NCBI RefSeq assembly: GCF_000145235.1
Contig: NC_014391.1
Span: 2,356,001-2,420,000, forward strand
Direction: 5' to 3'
DNA length: 64,000 bases
Source: Micromonospora aurantiaca ATCC 27029
GTDB taxonomy: Bacteria; Actinomycetota; Actinomycetes; Mycobacteriales; Micromonosporaceae
The notes beneath the pieces are model-generated. The model did not search any database, was not told the origin of the DNA, and saw only the letters and a program-made list of their open reading frames with translations. This document shows, one piece after another, positions 25,302 through 32,982 of this stretch. The stretch's first letter is position 1. Each line of letters starts with the position of its first letter. Made by a program: the position numbers and the translations under genes.

Positions 25302-25570
25302 GTGGCAGGGTCGGCAAGGCGGCGTACAAGCCGGTGGGGGTGCTGCTCGGCCTGGCCGCCGGTGCCGTCGCCGGGGCGATCTTCCGTCAGGTCTGGAAGG
25401 TGACGGCGGGCGACGGCGAGGCGCCGAGCGCCACCGACGAGGACCGCCGCTGGGGCGAGGTGCTGGCCGCCGCGGCCCTGCAGGGGGCCATCTTCTCGGT
25501 GGTGCGGGCCGCCGTCGACAGGGGCGGGGCGGTGGGCGTACGCCGTCTGACCGGTCGCTGGCCGGACTGA
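25298..25570 (+). CDS. DUF4235 membrane protein
   Basis: 90 residues: two hydrophobic segments (VGVLLGLAAGAVAGAIF and AALQGAIFSVVRAAVDRGG) around a short acidic loop, the DUF4235 pattern. GTG start overlaps the DUF3618 stop, with GAGGGAGGCGCA upstream. Third gene of the holin-like operon, closed by a strong terminator. Confidence 0.8.
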   Translation: MSGRVGKAAYKPVGVLLGLAAGAVAGAIFRQVWKVTAGDGEAPSATDEDRRWGEVLAAAALQGAIFSVVRAAVDRGGAVGVRRLTGRWPD

Positions 25571-25581
25571 CGAAAAGGCCG

Positions 25582-25619
25582 GAAAGGCCCCTTTCCCGAG
25601 CGCGGGAAAGGGGCCTTTC
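25582..25619 (+). terminator. Strong intrinsic terminator
   Basis: A perfect 17-bp stem (GAAAGGCCCCTTTCCCG and its complement) with a 4-nt loop, 11 nt after the DUF4235 stop, ending CCTTTCG. Confidence 0.85.
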
Positions 25620-25639
25620 GCATGGCTCCGGCGGGCCGC

Positions 25640-25857
25640 GCAGCGCCGTCCGCACGACCTTCAGGTCACATGTCGGAGAATTTCGTCCGCTAGGCTGTGC
25701 GAAGTTTTTGCGTACGTGGTTTGCTGTCTCACGCTGTTGAGAGACGCGTGGGTTGAGAGAAGTCTCCTGCATTGGGGGCCGCCTCAGGCGCCGCTGCTCG
25801 AAAACGGCCAATCGGCCGCACGGCGTGCTCGGCCGCCAGTTTTAGAAGGAGATACAC
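25640..25857 (+). promoter_or_regulatory. Promoter and long 5' leader of the cold-shock gene
   Basis: This gap is clearly less GC-rich than its surroundings. A -10-like TAGGCT lies at 25691-25696, which leaves a leader of roughly 155 nt. The leader contains GTCTC/GAGAC complementary segments and ends in an unusually strong ribosome site (TTTTAGAAGGAGATACAC) directly before the ATG. Long structured leaders that act as thermosensors are known for csp genes; that role here is inference. Confidence 0.5.
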
Positions 25858-26061
25858 ATGGCGCAGGGAACCGTGAAGTGGTTCAACGCTGACAAGGGCT
25901 TCGGCTTCATCACCGTCGACGGCGGGGGTGCTGACGTGTTCGTCCACTTCTCGGCCATCCAGACCAGCGGCTACCGCACGCTGGAGGAGAACCAGCGGGT
26001 GGAGTTCGAGATCGCCCAGGGTCAGAAGGGTCCGCAGGCCGAGCAGGTCCGCCCCATCTGA
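25858..26061 (+). CDS. CspA-family cold-shock protein
   Basis: 67 residues, a single cold-shock domain. Seen: [17 protein letters not shown] (RNP1 KGFGFITV) and VFVHFSAI (RNP2), the aromatic residues that bind single-stranded RNA/DNA, then the conserved end ([17 protein letters not shown]). It acts as an RNA chaperone in the cytosol. Likely monocistronic: strong leader upstream, terminator downstream. Confidence 0.95.
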   Translation: MAQGTVKWFNADKGFGFITVDGGGADVFVHFSAIQTSGYRTLEENQRVEFEIAQGQKGPQAEQVRPI

Positions 26062-26093
26062 GCTGACCGCACCGGCCGCGCCGGCCGGTGCCG

Positions 26094-26127
26094 GAAGCCC
26101 CGCATCCCGCACGGGAGGCGGGGCTTC
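26094..26127 (+). terminator. Terminator of the cold-shock gene
   Basis: GAAGCCCCGC pairs with GCGGGGCTTC, with a further TCCCG/CGGGA inner stem, 32 nt after the stop. Confidence 0.8.
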
Positions 26128-26142
26128 GCCTTACCCGGTGCC

Positions 26143-26334
26143 TCAGCGGCGTCGCGCCCGCATGCCCCACCAGAGCCCGGCCAGTCCGAACAGGACCAGC
26201 ACCGGGCCGACCAGCGCCCAGATCCGCTGGTCGCTCATGATGCTGCCCTCGACGTACCCGAGGCCCAGCACCGTCCACAGCGCACCGAGCACCACGGCGA
26301 GCAGCCCCAGGGTGAGCCGGAACCAACCCCTCAT
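26143..26334 (-). CDS. Small two-helix membrane protein
   Basis: 63 residues: helix 1 about 6-28 (LTLGLLAVVLGALWTVLGLG), short loop (VEGSIMSDQRI), helix 2 about 40-57, then a basic end (MRARRR). The ATG is preceded by GGAGGGGG. No family is recognised. It lies alone between the cold-shock gene (convergent) and the aldo/keto reductase (same strand, 82 nt upstream). Confidence 0.65.
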   Translation of the reverse strand: MRGWFRLTLGLLAVVLGALWTVLGLGYVEGSIMSDQRIWALVGPVLVLFGLAGLWWGMRARRR

Positions 26335-26416
26335 CGTTCCCCCTCCGACGACGACAGTCCCGCTCCAGCATGCCCGCCGCCGCGGGTGCCCGGCGACGCC
26401 GCGCCGGACGGCCGGC

Positions 26417-27400
26417 TCACCACCGGTCGTGCACCTGCGGGCGGATCAGCTCGTCGTAGGTGGCCCGCACCGCGGCCAGCTCCACTTCGGTCAGTGCCGG
26501 CTGCCCGGCCGCCTCGGCGTTGCGCCGCGCCTGCTCGGGGGAGCGGGCGCCGGGGATCACCACAGTGACGCCGGGCTGGTCGAGAACCCACCGCAGCGCG
26601 AACTGTGCCATCGTGCGGTCCTCGCCGACCAGCGGCGCGAGCCGGCGTACCGCCTCCAGGCCGCTGTCGTAGTCCACGCCGGAGAACGTCTCGCCCACGT
26701 CGAACGACTCGCCGTGCCGGTTGAACGTGCGGTGGTCGTTCGCCGGGAACGTGGTGTTCTCGTCGTACCGGCCGGAGAGCAGGCCGCTCGCCAGCGGCAC
26801 CCGGGCGATGATCCCGACCCCGGCGGCAGCGGCGGCGGGCAGCACCCGCTCCAGCGGCTTGTGCCGGACCGCGTTGAGGATGATCTGCACGCTCGCCACA
26901 CCGGGCCGGGCGATGGCGGTGAGCGCCTGGTCGCAGGTCTCCACGCTGACGCCGTACCCGGCCACGCGTCCCTCGGCGACGAGGGTGTCGAGCGCGTCGA
27001 AGACCCGGTCGTCGGCGAAGACGGCGGTGGGCGGGCAGTGCAGCTGCACCAGGTCGAGCGTGTCGACGCCGAGGTTGGCCCGGGACCTGTCGGTCCAGGC
27101 CCGGAAGTTGTCGAGGGTGTACGCCTCCGGCGTCTGCTCGACCCGGCGGCCCATCTTGGTGGCCACGGTGAGCCCGTGTCCGGGGCGGGAGCGCAGGAAC
27201 CGGCCGATCAGGGCCTCGCTGCGGCCGTCGCCGTACACGTCGGCGGTGTCCAGGAAGGTGACGCCCGCGTCGACGGCGGCGGCCAGTACGGCGAGCGCCG
27301 CGTCCTCGCTGACCTCGCCCCAGTCCGCGCCGAGCTGCCACGCGCCGAGTCCGATGATGCCGACGTGCCGGCCGAGCCGGTCGAAGCTGCGCTGTTCCAC
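26417..27400 (-). CDS. Aldo/keto reductase
   Basis: 327 residues, NADPH-dependent (alpha/beta)8 barrel. Seen: GAWQLGADWG, the catalytic Asp in FLDTADVYGDGRSE (Asp and Tyr), the Lys in VATKMGRR, the His-like position in LVQLHCPP, and the cofactor loop VVIPGARSPEQARRNAEA. It is of the YajO/general AKR type acting on aldehydes; substrate unknown. GTG start with TAGGCT exactly 7 nt upstream and no ribosome site, so the mRNA is probably leaderless. Confidence 0.88.
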   Translation of the reverse strand: MEQRSFDRLGRHVGIIGLGAWQLGADWGEVSEDAALAVLAAAVDAGVTFLDTADVYGDGRSEALIGRFLRSRPGHGLTVATKMGRRVEQTPEAYTLDNFRAWTDRSRANLGVDTLDLVQLHCPPTAVFADDRVFDALDTLVAEGRVAGYGVSVETCDQALTAIARPGVASVQIILNAVRHKPLERVLPAAAAAGVGIIARVPLASGLLSGRYDENTTFPANDHRTFNRHGESFDVGETFSGVDYDSGLEAVRRLAPLVGEDRTMAQFALRWVLDQPGVTVVIPGARSPEQARRNAEAAGQPALTEVELAAVRATYDELIRPQVHDRW

Positions 27401-27407
27401 CCGGTCG

Positions 27408-27413
27408 AGCCTA
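27408..27413 (-). promoter_or_regulatory. TANNNT box of a leaderless promoter (TAGGCT)
   Basis: Seven nt upstream of the GTG start at 27400 of the aldo/keto reductase. Confidence 0.55.
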
Positions 27414-27484
27414 GTGAGCGGCTTGCCGTGGCGCGCGCCGGGCCGTACGGTCTAACAAGACGTACGTACGGTTTGGAGGCTGTC

Positions 27485-28276
27485 ATGTGGGATCCGCGCA
27501 CCTACCTGCGCTACGGCGACGAGCGCTCCCGGCCGTTCCACGACCTGCTGGCCCGCGTCGGCGACGAGCACCCGCGCGCCGTGGTCGACCTCGGCTGCGG
27601 CCCCGGCACCCTCACCGCCACGCTCGCCGCCCGCTGGCCCGGCAGCCGGGTCACCGGCCTGGACTCCTCCCCGGAGATGATCGAGCGCGCGACCGCCGAG
27701 GGCGGACCGGTCACGTACGCCGTCGCCGACGTCCGCGACTGGCGGCCGGAGCCCGACGTGGACGTGCTGGTCGGCAACGCCGTGCTCCAGTGGGTGCCGG
27801 AACACCGCGACCTGCTCCGCCGCTGGGCGGCCGCGCTGCCGGCCGGCGCCTGGATGGCGTTCCAGGTCCCCGGCAACTTCGACGCGCCGTCGCACCGGCT
27901 GCTGCGCTCCGTCGCCGCCCGGGACCGGTGGCGCGACGCGCTCGCCGGGAAGCTGCGCGAGGCCCCCGTCGACGAGCCCGTCGGCTACGCCACGCTGCTG
28001 ACCGGCGCGGGCTGCGCGGTCGACGCCTGGGAGACTACGTACGTGCATCTGCTGCCCGCCACCGGCGCCGACCACCCGGTGCTGGCCTGGATGGAGGGCA
28101 CCGCGCTGCGCCCGGTCCGCGCCGCGCTGGACGCCGCCGGCTGGGCCGCCTTCCGCGCCGAGCTGGGGGTACGGCTCGCGCAGGCGTACCCGGTGCGGCA
28201 GGGTCAGGTGTACTTCCCGTTCCGCCGGATCTTCATGGTGGCCCGCACCGGCGCCCGCGCAGAGGAGAACTCGTGA
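27485..28276 (+). CDS. tam: Trans-aconitate 2-methyltransferase-like SAM methyltransferase
   Basis: 263 residues. SAM-binding motif I VVDLGCGPGTLTATLA (residues 34-49), motif II VTGLDSSPEM, and the Tam-typical VGNAVLQWVPEHRDLLRRW followed by GAWMAFQVPGNFDAPSH. E. coli Tam methylates trans-aconitate formed spontaneously from the citrate-cycle intermediate. ATG has TTTGGAGGCTGTC upstream. Upstream DNA holds two CGTACGG-containing repeats (27440-27473), a possible operator. The adenosine deaminase gene overlaps its stop. Confidence 0.85.
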   Translation: MWDPRTYLRYGDERSRPFHDLLARVGDEHPRAVVDLGCGPGTLTATLAARWPGSRVTGLDSSPEMIERATAEGGPVTYAVADVRDWRPEPDVDVLVGNAVLQWVPEHRDLLRRWAAALPAGAWMAFQVPGNFDAPSHRLLRSVAARDRWRDALAGKLREAPVDEPVGYATLLTGAGCAVDAWETTYVHLLPATGADHPVLAWMEGTALRPVRAALDAAGWAAFRAELGVRLAQAYPVRQGQVYFPFRRIFMVARTGARAEENS

Positions 28277-29298
28277 CCGACCTGCCCACCTTCATCGCCG
28301 GACTACCAAAGGTGGAGCTGCACGTGCACCACGTCGGCTCGGCCTCGCCCCGGATCGTCGCCGAGCTGGCCGCCCGGCACGAGGGGCGCAGCCCGGTCCC
28401 GGCCGACCCGGAGGCGCTCGCCGACTACTTCGCGTTCCGCGACTTCGCCCACTTCATCGAGGTCTACCTCAGCGTCGTGGACCTGATCCGCGACGCCGAC
28501 GACGTCTGGCTGCTCACCCACGAGGTCGCCCGGGAACTGGCCCGCCAGCAGGTCCGCTACGCCGAGCTGACCGTCACGCCGTACTCGCACGTCAACCGTG
28601 GCATCCCGGCGCCGGCGTTCTGCGAGGCGATCGAGGACGCCCGCAAGCGCGCCGAGGCCGACTTCGGCATCGCGCTGCGCTGGTGCTTCGACATCCCCGG
28701 CGAGGCCGGCCTGCCCGCCGCCGAGCAGACGCTGCGGATCGCACTCGACGAACGACCGGACGGGCTGATCAGCTTCGGCCTCGGCGGCCCCGAGATCGGG
28801 GTGCCCCGGCCGCAGTTCAAGCCGTGGTTCGACCAGGCGCGGGCGGCCGGGCTGCGTTCGGTGCCGCACGCCGGCGAGACCACCGGCCCGGAGACGATCT
28901 GGGACGCGCTGCGCGAACTGGGCGCCGAGCGGATCGGCCACGGCATCTCCGCCGCGCAGGACCCGGCGCTGCTGACCCACCTCGCCGAGCGGCGGATCCC
29001 GCTGGAGATCTCGCCGACGTCCAACGTGCGCACCCGCGCCGTGCCCAGCCTGGACGCGCACCCGCTGCCGCTGCTGGTCGAGGCCGGCGTGCCGGTCAGC
29101 ATCAACTCCGACGACCCGCCGATGTTCGGCACCACGCTCAACGACGAGTACGCGGTGGCCGCCCGGCTGCTGCGGCTCGGCCCGGACGGGGTGGCCGCGC
29201 TGGCCCGGGAGGCGGTGGCCGCGGCGTTCCTGACGCCGGCCGAGCAGGCCCGGATCACCGCCGAGATCGACGCGTACCTGGCGAGCGCGGCACGCTGA
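28273..29298 (+). CDS. add: Adenosine deaminase
   Basis: 341 residues, metal-dependent hydrolase that deaminates adenosine to inosine in purine salvage. Seen: the HxH zinc ligands in VELHVHHVGSAS (residues 14-25), VPHAGETTGPE with catalytic His/Glu, ERIGHGISA, and the Asp pair in SINSDDPPMFGTTL. VHHVGSASP differs slightly from the usual HLDG, as in an actinobacterial ADA subgroup that may act on related substrates. GTG overlaps the tam stop; GAGGAGAA lies upstream. Confidence 0.88.
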   Translation: MTDLPTFIAGLPKVELHVHHVGSASPRIVAELAARHEGRSPVPADPEALADYFAFRDFAHFIEVYLSVVDLIRDADDVWLLTHEVARELARQQVRYAELTVTPYSHVNRGIPAPAFCEAIEDARKRAEADFGIALRWCFDIPGEAGLPAAEQTLRIALDERPDGLISFGLGGPEIGVPRPQFKPWFDQARAAGLRSVPHAGETTGPETIWDALRELGAERIGHGISAAQDPALLTHLAERRIPLEISPTSNVRTRAVPSLDAHPLPLLVEAGVPVSINSDDPPMFGTTLNDEYAVAARLLRLGPDGVAALAREAVAAAFLTPAEQARITAEIDAYLASAAR

Positions 29299-29530
29299 GC
29301 GGCCGTACCGGTGCCGGTCGTCGCGATCCCCGAGGCGGCCGGCGCCGCGCGGTCAGCATCAGCCCGGACAGCGCCAGCGCGGCGAGCGCGGCAGTGGGAC
29401 CGGGAGCGACGGGCACGGGCCGGACGGGACCGTGCGCGAGCACCGGGTCCTGCCAGACCGCGAGCGTGAGTGCGATGCCCAGGCCGATGACGGCGGCCCA
29501 GCGGAGCAGACGACTGACGGCCGGTGGCAT
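29255..29530 (-). CDS. Small putative secreted/membrane protein
   Basis: 91 residues: an N-terminal hydrophobic helix (LLRWAAVIGLGIALTLAVW), a Pro-rich stretch, a second hydrophobic stretch (TAALAALALSGLMLTA) and a very basic tail. ATG 29530 has GAGGTGA 5 nt upstream. It overlaps the 3' end of the adenosine deaminase gene by 44 nt in antisense, so it could be spurious, but the ribosome site and the two hydrophobic segments favour a real gene. No family recognised. The gap 29531-29758 upstream shows no other feature. Confidence 0.45.
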   Translation of the reverse strand: MPPAVSRLLRWAAVIGLGIALTLAVWQDPVLAHGPVRPVPVAPGPTAALAALALSGLMLTARRRPPRGSRRPAPVRPLSVPRSPGTRRSRR

Positions 29531-29758
29531 GACGGTCACCTCGCGCCCGGGATCGACGGGAGAGCGCGCGCGACGGGAGCGAGGTGTGGGGGGACCGGAC
29601 TCCCGCCGCGCGCATGATCCGTCGGCCGGAAGGTCTTACGGGGCGTCCCGGCCGACGGAACTGATGGGTTCTGTCAGCGATCCTGGCAGTTCACGCCGGT
29701 TTTCCGGCCGTCGTTAAACCACCTTTAAGGAGAACTTGCGCCCGTACACAGTCAGCGG

Positions 29759-31183
29759 TCAGCGCGGGCGCGGCCAGCGCCGCCCCGGACGCGGCTCGCG
29801 TGCCTCCCGGGCCATCCGCCCGACCAGCCCGAACCGGTTCACCGGCCGGGGCGCCGCGTCCGGGTCGGCCAGCAGCATCACCACACTCGCCCCGCCGAGC
29901 CGGGCCCGGTCGATGCTCACCGAACCGTTCGCCTGCAACGCGACCCGCTTGGCGATGTCCAGCCCGAGCCCGGTGGAGCCCTTGTCGCTCTCGCCCCGGC
30001 GCAACGCCCGGTCCGGGTCGGCGATGCCGGCCCCGGCGTCGTCGATGCGGATCGCCACCCAGCCGTCCCGGCGGCTCACCGCCACCTCGAACGCGGTGCC
30101 CTGCGGCGTGTACCGGAACACGTTGCCGATCACCGCGTCCAGCGCGGCGGCCAGCTCGGCGCGGGGCACCGGCGCCGGGATCCGCAACTGCGCACCGACC
30201 ACCCGGTGCGGCCGGTTCTGGTCACCCGCCAGCGCCGACCAGAAGACCATCCGGTCCCGGACCACCTCGCTCACGTCGCACGACGCCGGCGCCGACTCCT
30301 GGGCGACCGCCTTGCGGGTCGTCTTGATGAGCTGGTCGACCTCGCCCTCCAGCGTGACGATCGCCTGCCGGATACGCCGGATGCCGCGCCGCCGGTCCAG
30401 CTCCGCCTCGCTGAACGTGCCGATGCTCGTGTCGTCGGACTCCAGCGCCTCGGCGTCCAGCCGCAGCGCGGTCAGCGGCGTACGCAGCCGGTGCGACAGG
30501 TCGGCGACCAGTTCGTGCTCGTCGGCGCGCAGCGCCACCAGTCGTTCCGTCATCCGGTTGAACGCGTGCCCGGCCTCGGCCAGCTCACGCGGGCCGGTCG
30601 GCTCGACCCGTACCCCCAGCTCGCCGTCACCCACCGCGAGCGCCGCCTTGACCAGGTCGCCGGTGGCGTCCACGGCCCGGGCCGCCACCCGGTCGACCAC
30701 GGCGACCGCCGCGCCGACCAGCGCCAGGCCGATCGCGAGCAGCAGCAGCCACCGCCCGCCGCCGCCGGAGTCGAGCACCTCGTCGGGGACGAAGACCTCC
30801 ACCACGGCGACCCGGTCACCCAGCACCACCGGGTCCAGCCGCAGCACCCCGCCGTCCACCTCGGTCACCACCGACCGCCGCTGCGCGGCGGCGTCGGCGA
30901 GCACCTGCGGGTTCGCGCGGCCGGCCGACTCGTCAGCGCCGATGCCGTGCACGACCGGCCGCATGGCCGGATCGTCGCCGGCCGCGGCGGCCACCGCCCG
31001 TTCGATCGTCGCGGTGTCCGTGCTGACCGCCAGCGCGCCGGTCACCAGCGCGGCCCGGCGGGCGGCGTCGGCCAGTTCCGCCTCCCGGGTGCGGTCGGCG
31101 AGGGTGAGCCCGAGCGGGACGAGGAAGGCGAGCGCGATCAGGCCGCACAGCCCCGCGGTGAGCCCGGCGAGGCTGAACCTCAG
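29759..31183 (-). CDS. Sensor histidine kinase (OmpR-partner type)
   Basis: About 474 residues. Two membrane helices (about 8-28 and 184-206) flank an extracytoplasmic sensor of about 150 residues; then HAMP, the phospho-acceptor His in ELVADLSHRLRTPLTAL, and the ATPase core: N box AVIGNVFRYTPQGTAF, G1 RIDDAGAGI and G2 GSTGLGLDI. The signal is unknown. The start is unusual: the frame preceding helix 1 has no ATG, GTG or TTG near the regulator stop; a CTG that overlaps that stop (CTGA) would keep the full first helix. It is coupled to the regulator gene. Confidence 0.85.
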   Translation of the reverse strand: MRFSLAGLTAGLCGLIALAFLVPLGLTLADRTREAELADAARRAALVTGALAVSTDTATIERAVAAAAGDDPAMRPVVHGIGADESAGRANPQVLADAAAQRRSVVTEVDGGVLRLDPVVLGDRVAVVEVFVPDEVLDSGGGGRWLLLLAIGLALVGAAVAVVDRVAARAVDATGDLVKAALAVGDGELGVRVEPTGPRELAEAGHAFNRMTERLVALRADEHELVADLSHRLRTPLTALRLDAEALESDDTSIGTFSEAELDRRRGIRRIRQAIVTLEGEVDQLIKTTRKAVAQESAPASCDVSEVVRDRMVFWSALAGDQNRPHRVVGAQLRIPAPVPRAELAAALDAVIGNVFRYTPQGTAFEVAVSRRDGWVAIRIDDAGAGIADPDRALRRGESDKGSTGLGLDIAKRVALQANGSVSIDRARLGGASVVMLLADPDAAPRPVNRFGLVGRMAREAREPRPGRRWPRPR

Positions 31184-31869
31184 TCCGGCGCCACCAGCCG
31201 GAAGCCGACCCCCCGCACGGTGCGCAGGTAGCGCGGCTTCGCCGCGGACTCGCCCATTTTGCGGCGGAGCCAGTACAGGTGAACGTCGATGGTCTGGTCC
31301 TCGCCGACCGATGGCTGCCGCCATACCTCCTCCAAGAGTTCCCGCCGGGACACTACCCGGCCGGGACGCGCGGCGAGATACGCCAGCAGGTCGAATTCCT
31401 TGCGGGTCAGGGCCAGCGCCTCCCCGTCCAGCACCGCGCTGCGCTCGCCCACGTCCACCCGCAGGCCGCCGACCGTGTGCACGGCCGGCGCGACGGTACG
31501 GCTGGCCCGGCCGGCCCGCCGCAGCACAGTGGTGATCCGGGCGTCCAGGTGCGCCCCGGTGAACGGCTTGACCATGTAGTCGTCCGCCCCGGCGCGCAGG
31601 AGCCGTACCACCGACTGCTCGTCGTCGCGGGCGGTGGCGATGATGATCGGCACATCGGTGATGCCGCGCAGCATGCGCAGCGCGTCCGAGCCGTCCAGGT
31701 CGGGCAGGCCGAGGTCGAGCACCACCAGGTCCGGCGTCTCCGCGGCGACCCGGCGCAGTGCGTCCAGCGCGGTGCCGACCGCGTGCACCGCGTGCCCGCG
31801 GTCGGTCAGCGACCGCAGCATGGCGCCGCGCACGACGTGGTCGTCTTCGACCAGCAGGACGGTTGCCAC
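31180..31869 (-). CDS. OmpR-family response regulator
   Basis: 229 residues. Receiver domain with the acidic pair in VLLVEDDHVV, phospho-acceptor Asp in LVVLDLGLPDLDG (about residue 51), Thr in IIATARDDE and Lys in DYMVKPF; then the winged-helix DNA-binding domain (LALTRKEFDLLAYLA, TIDVHLYWLRRKMGE, RTVRGVGFRLV). Pairs with the kinase downstream. TACGGT 6 nt before the GTG start suggests a leaderless mRNA. It is divergent from the ADP-ribosylglycohydrolase gene. Confidence 0.9.
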   Translation of the reverse strand: MATVLLVEDDHVVRGAMLRSLTDRGHAVHAVGTALDALRRVAAETPDLVVLDLGLPDLDGSDALRMLRGITDVPIIIATARDDEQSVVRLLRAGADDYMVKPFTGAHLDARITTVLRRAGRASRTVAPAVHTVGGLRVDVGERSAVLDGEALALTRKEFDLLAYLAARPGRVVSRRELLEEVWRQPSVGEDQTIDVHLYWLRRKMGESAAKPRYLRTVRGVGFRLVAPD

Positions 31870-31875
31870 GTCAGC

Positions 31876-31881
31876 ACCGTA
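31876..31881 (-). promoter_or_regulatory. TANNNT box of a leaderless promoter (TACGGT)
   Basis: Six nt upstream of the response-regulator GTG at 31869, inside the 73-nt divergent spacer. Confidence 0.5.
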
Positions 31882-31942
31882 CTCGGCGTGGCAAGCCGGT
31901 CGCGTTGCGGCGGTCCGGCCAACCGGGCAAGCTGGGACGGCG

Positions 31943-32872
31943 ATGACGTTCACGCTCTTCCCCGACACCCGCCTCACGCTCGCCCGCGACGCGCTGGCCG
32001 GCCTGTCGGTGGGCGACGCCCTCGGCTCCCAGTTCTTCGTCCCCGGCCGGCACCCGGACGACCTCGCCGCCGGGCGGCTGCCCGCGCCGCCGTGGGAGTG
32101 GACCGACGACACCGAGATGGCGTGCTCGGTGGTGGCCGAGCTGGCCGCCGACGGCCGCATCGACCGGGACCGGCTGGCGCTGGCGTTCGCGCAGCGCTGC
32201 GAGCCGTACCGGGGGTACGGGCCGGGCGCGGTGACGGTGCTGCGGCTGATCCGCACCGGCACGCCCTGGCCGGTGGCCGCCGCGTCCGCGTTCGACGGGC
32301 AGGGCTCCTGCGGCAACGGCGCCGCCATGCGTGTCGCGCCGCTCGGCGCCTGGCACGCCGATTCCACCCGCCGCGCCGCCGAGCAGGCCCGCGCCTCCGC
32401 CGAGGTGACACACGCCCACCCGGAGGGCGTCGCCGGTGCGGTGGCGGTCGCGGTCGCCGCCGCGCTCGCCGCCCGCGCCCGCCTCGACGGCGGCCGCCCC
32501 GACCCGGCCCGGCTGCTCACCGCCGTCGCCGGGGCGCTCGACCCGGCCGGTGAGGTGCACCGGGGCGTACGCCGGGCCGCCGCGCTGCTCGGTCACTCCG
32601 CCGCCGAGGCGGCCGACGCGCTCGGCAACGGCTCCCGGGTCACCGCGCAGGACACCGTGCCGTTCACGCTGTGGGTCGCCGCCACGCTGCTGCACGACTA
32701 CCCCGCCGCGATCCGCGCCTGCGTCGAGGCGGGCGGCGACGTGGACACCACAGCCGCGATCGTGGGCGGGATCGTTGCCGCGTACACCGGGGTGGGCGCG
32801 CCGGGCGGCGTGCCGGAGGGCTGGCTGACCGCCCGCGAGCCGCTCCCCACCTGGCTCCCCACTCCCGCCTGA
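31943..32872 (+). CDS. ADP-ribosylglycohydrolase (DraG-like)
   Basis: 309 residues, an all-helical binuclear-metal hydrolase that removes ADP-ribose from proteins or small molecules. Seen: ALAGLSVGDALGSQFF at the N-terminus, the metal motif WTDDTEMACSV, GSCGNGAAMRVAPLG, and the second metal site GGDVDTTAAIVGGI. These residues are complete, so it should be active. Its target is unknown; no ART toxin is adjacent. ATG has only a weak ribosome site (GGGACGG). Confidence 0.88.
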   Translation: MTFTLFPDTRLTLARDALAGLSVGDALGSQFFVPGRHPDDLAAGRLPAPPWEWTDDTEMACSVVAELAADGRIDRDRLALAFAQRCEPYRGYGPGAVTVLRLIRTGTPWPVAAASAFDGQGSCGNGAAMRVAPLGAWHADSTRRAAEQARASAEVTHAHPEGVAGAVAVAVAAALAARARLDGGRPDPARLLTAVAGALDPAGEVHRGVRRAAALLGHSAAEAADALGNGSRVTAQDTVPFTLWVAATLLHDYPAAIRACVEAGGDVDTTAAIVGGIVAAYTGVGAPGGVPEGWLTAREPLPTWLPTPA

Positions 32873-32959
32873 CCGCCCGCCCTCCCTCGCCGGCCGTGGT
32901 GGTCGTGGGTGCGCGCGCCGGTTCGGGGAAGTGGCGGGGTCGGCGGCGGAGGGATGCAG

Positions 32960-32976
32960 CCACCTCGGCGAGGTGG
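32960..32976 (+). terminator. Weak hairpin between convergent genes
   Basis: A 7-bp stem (CCACCTC/GAGGTGG, 3-nt loop) in the 110-nt gap between the ADP-ribosylglycohydrolase and the YcnI-like gene. Confidence 0.35.
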
Positions 32977-32982
32977 AGTCGA

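Noticed and set aside
24529..25570. Holin-like gene as evidence for a prophage
   Set aside because: The trio with DUF3618 and DUF4235 is a common chromosomal set in actinobacteria; no other phage gene is nearby.
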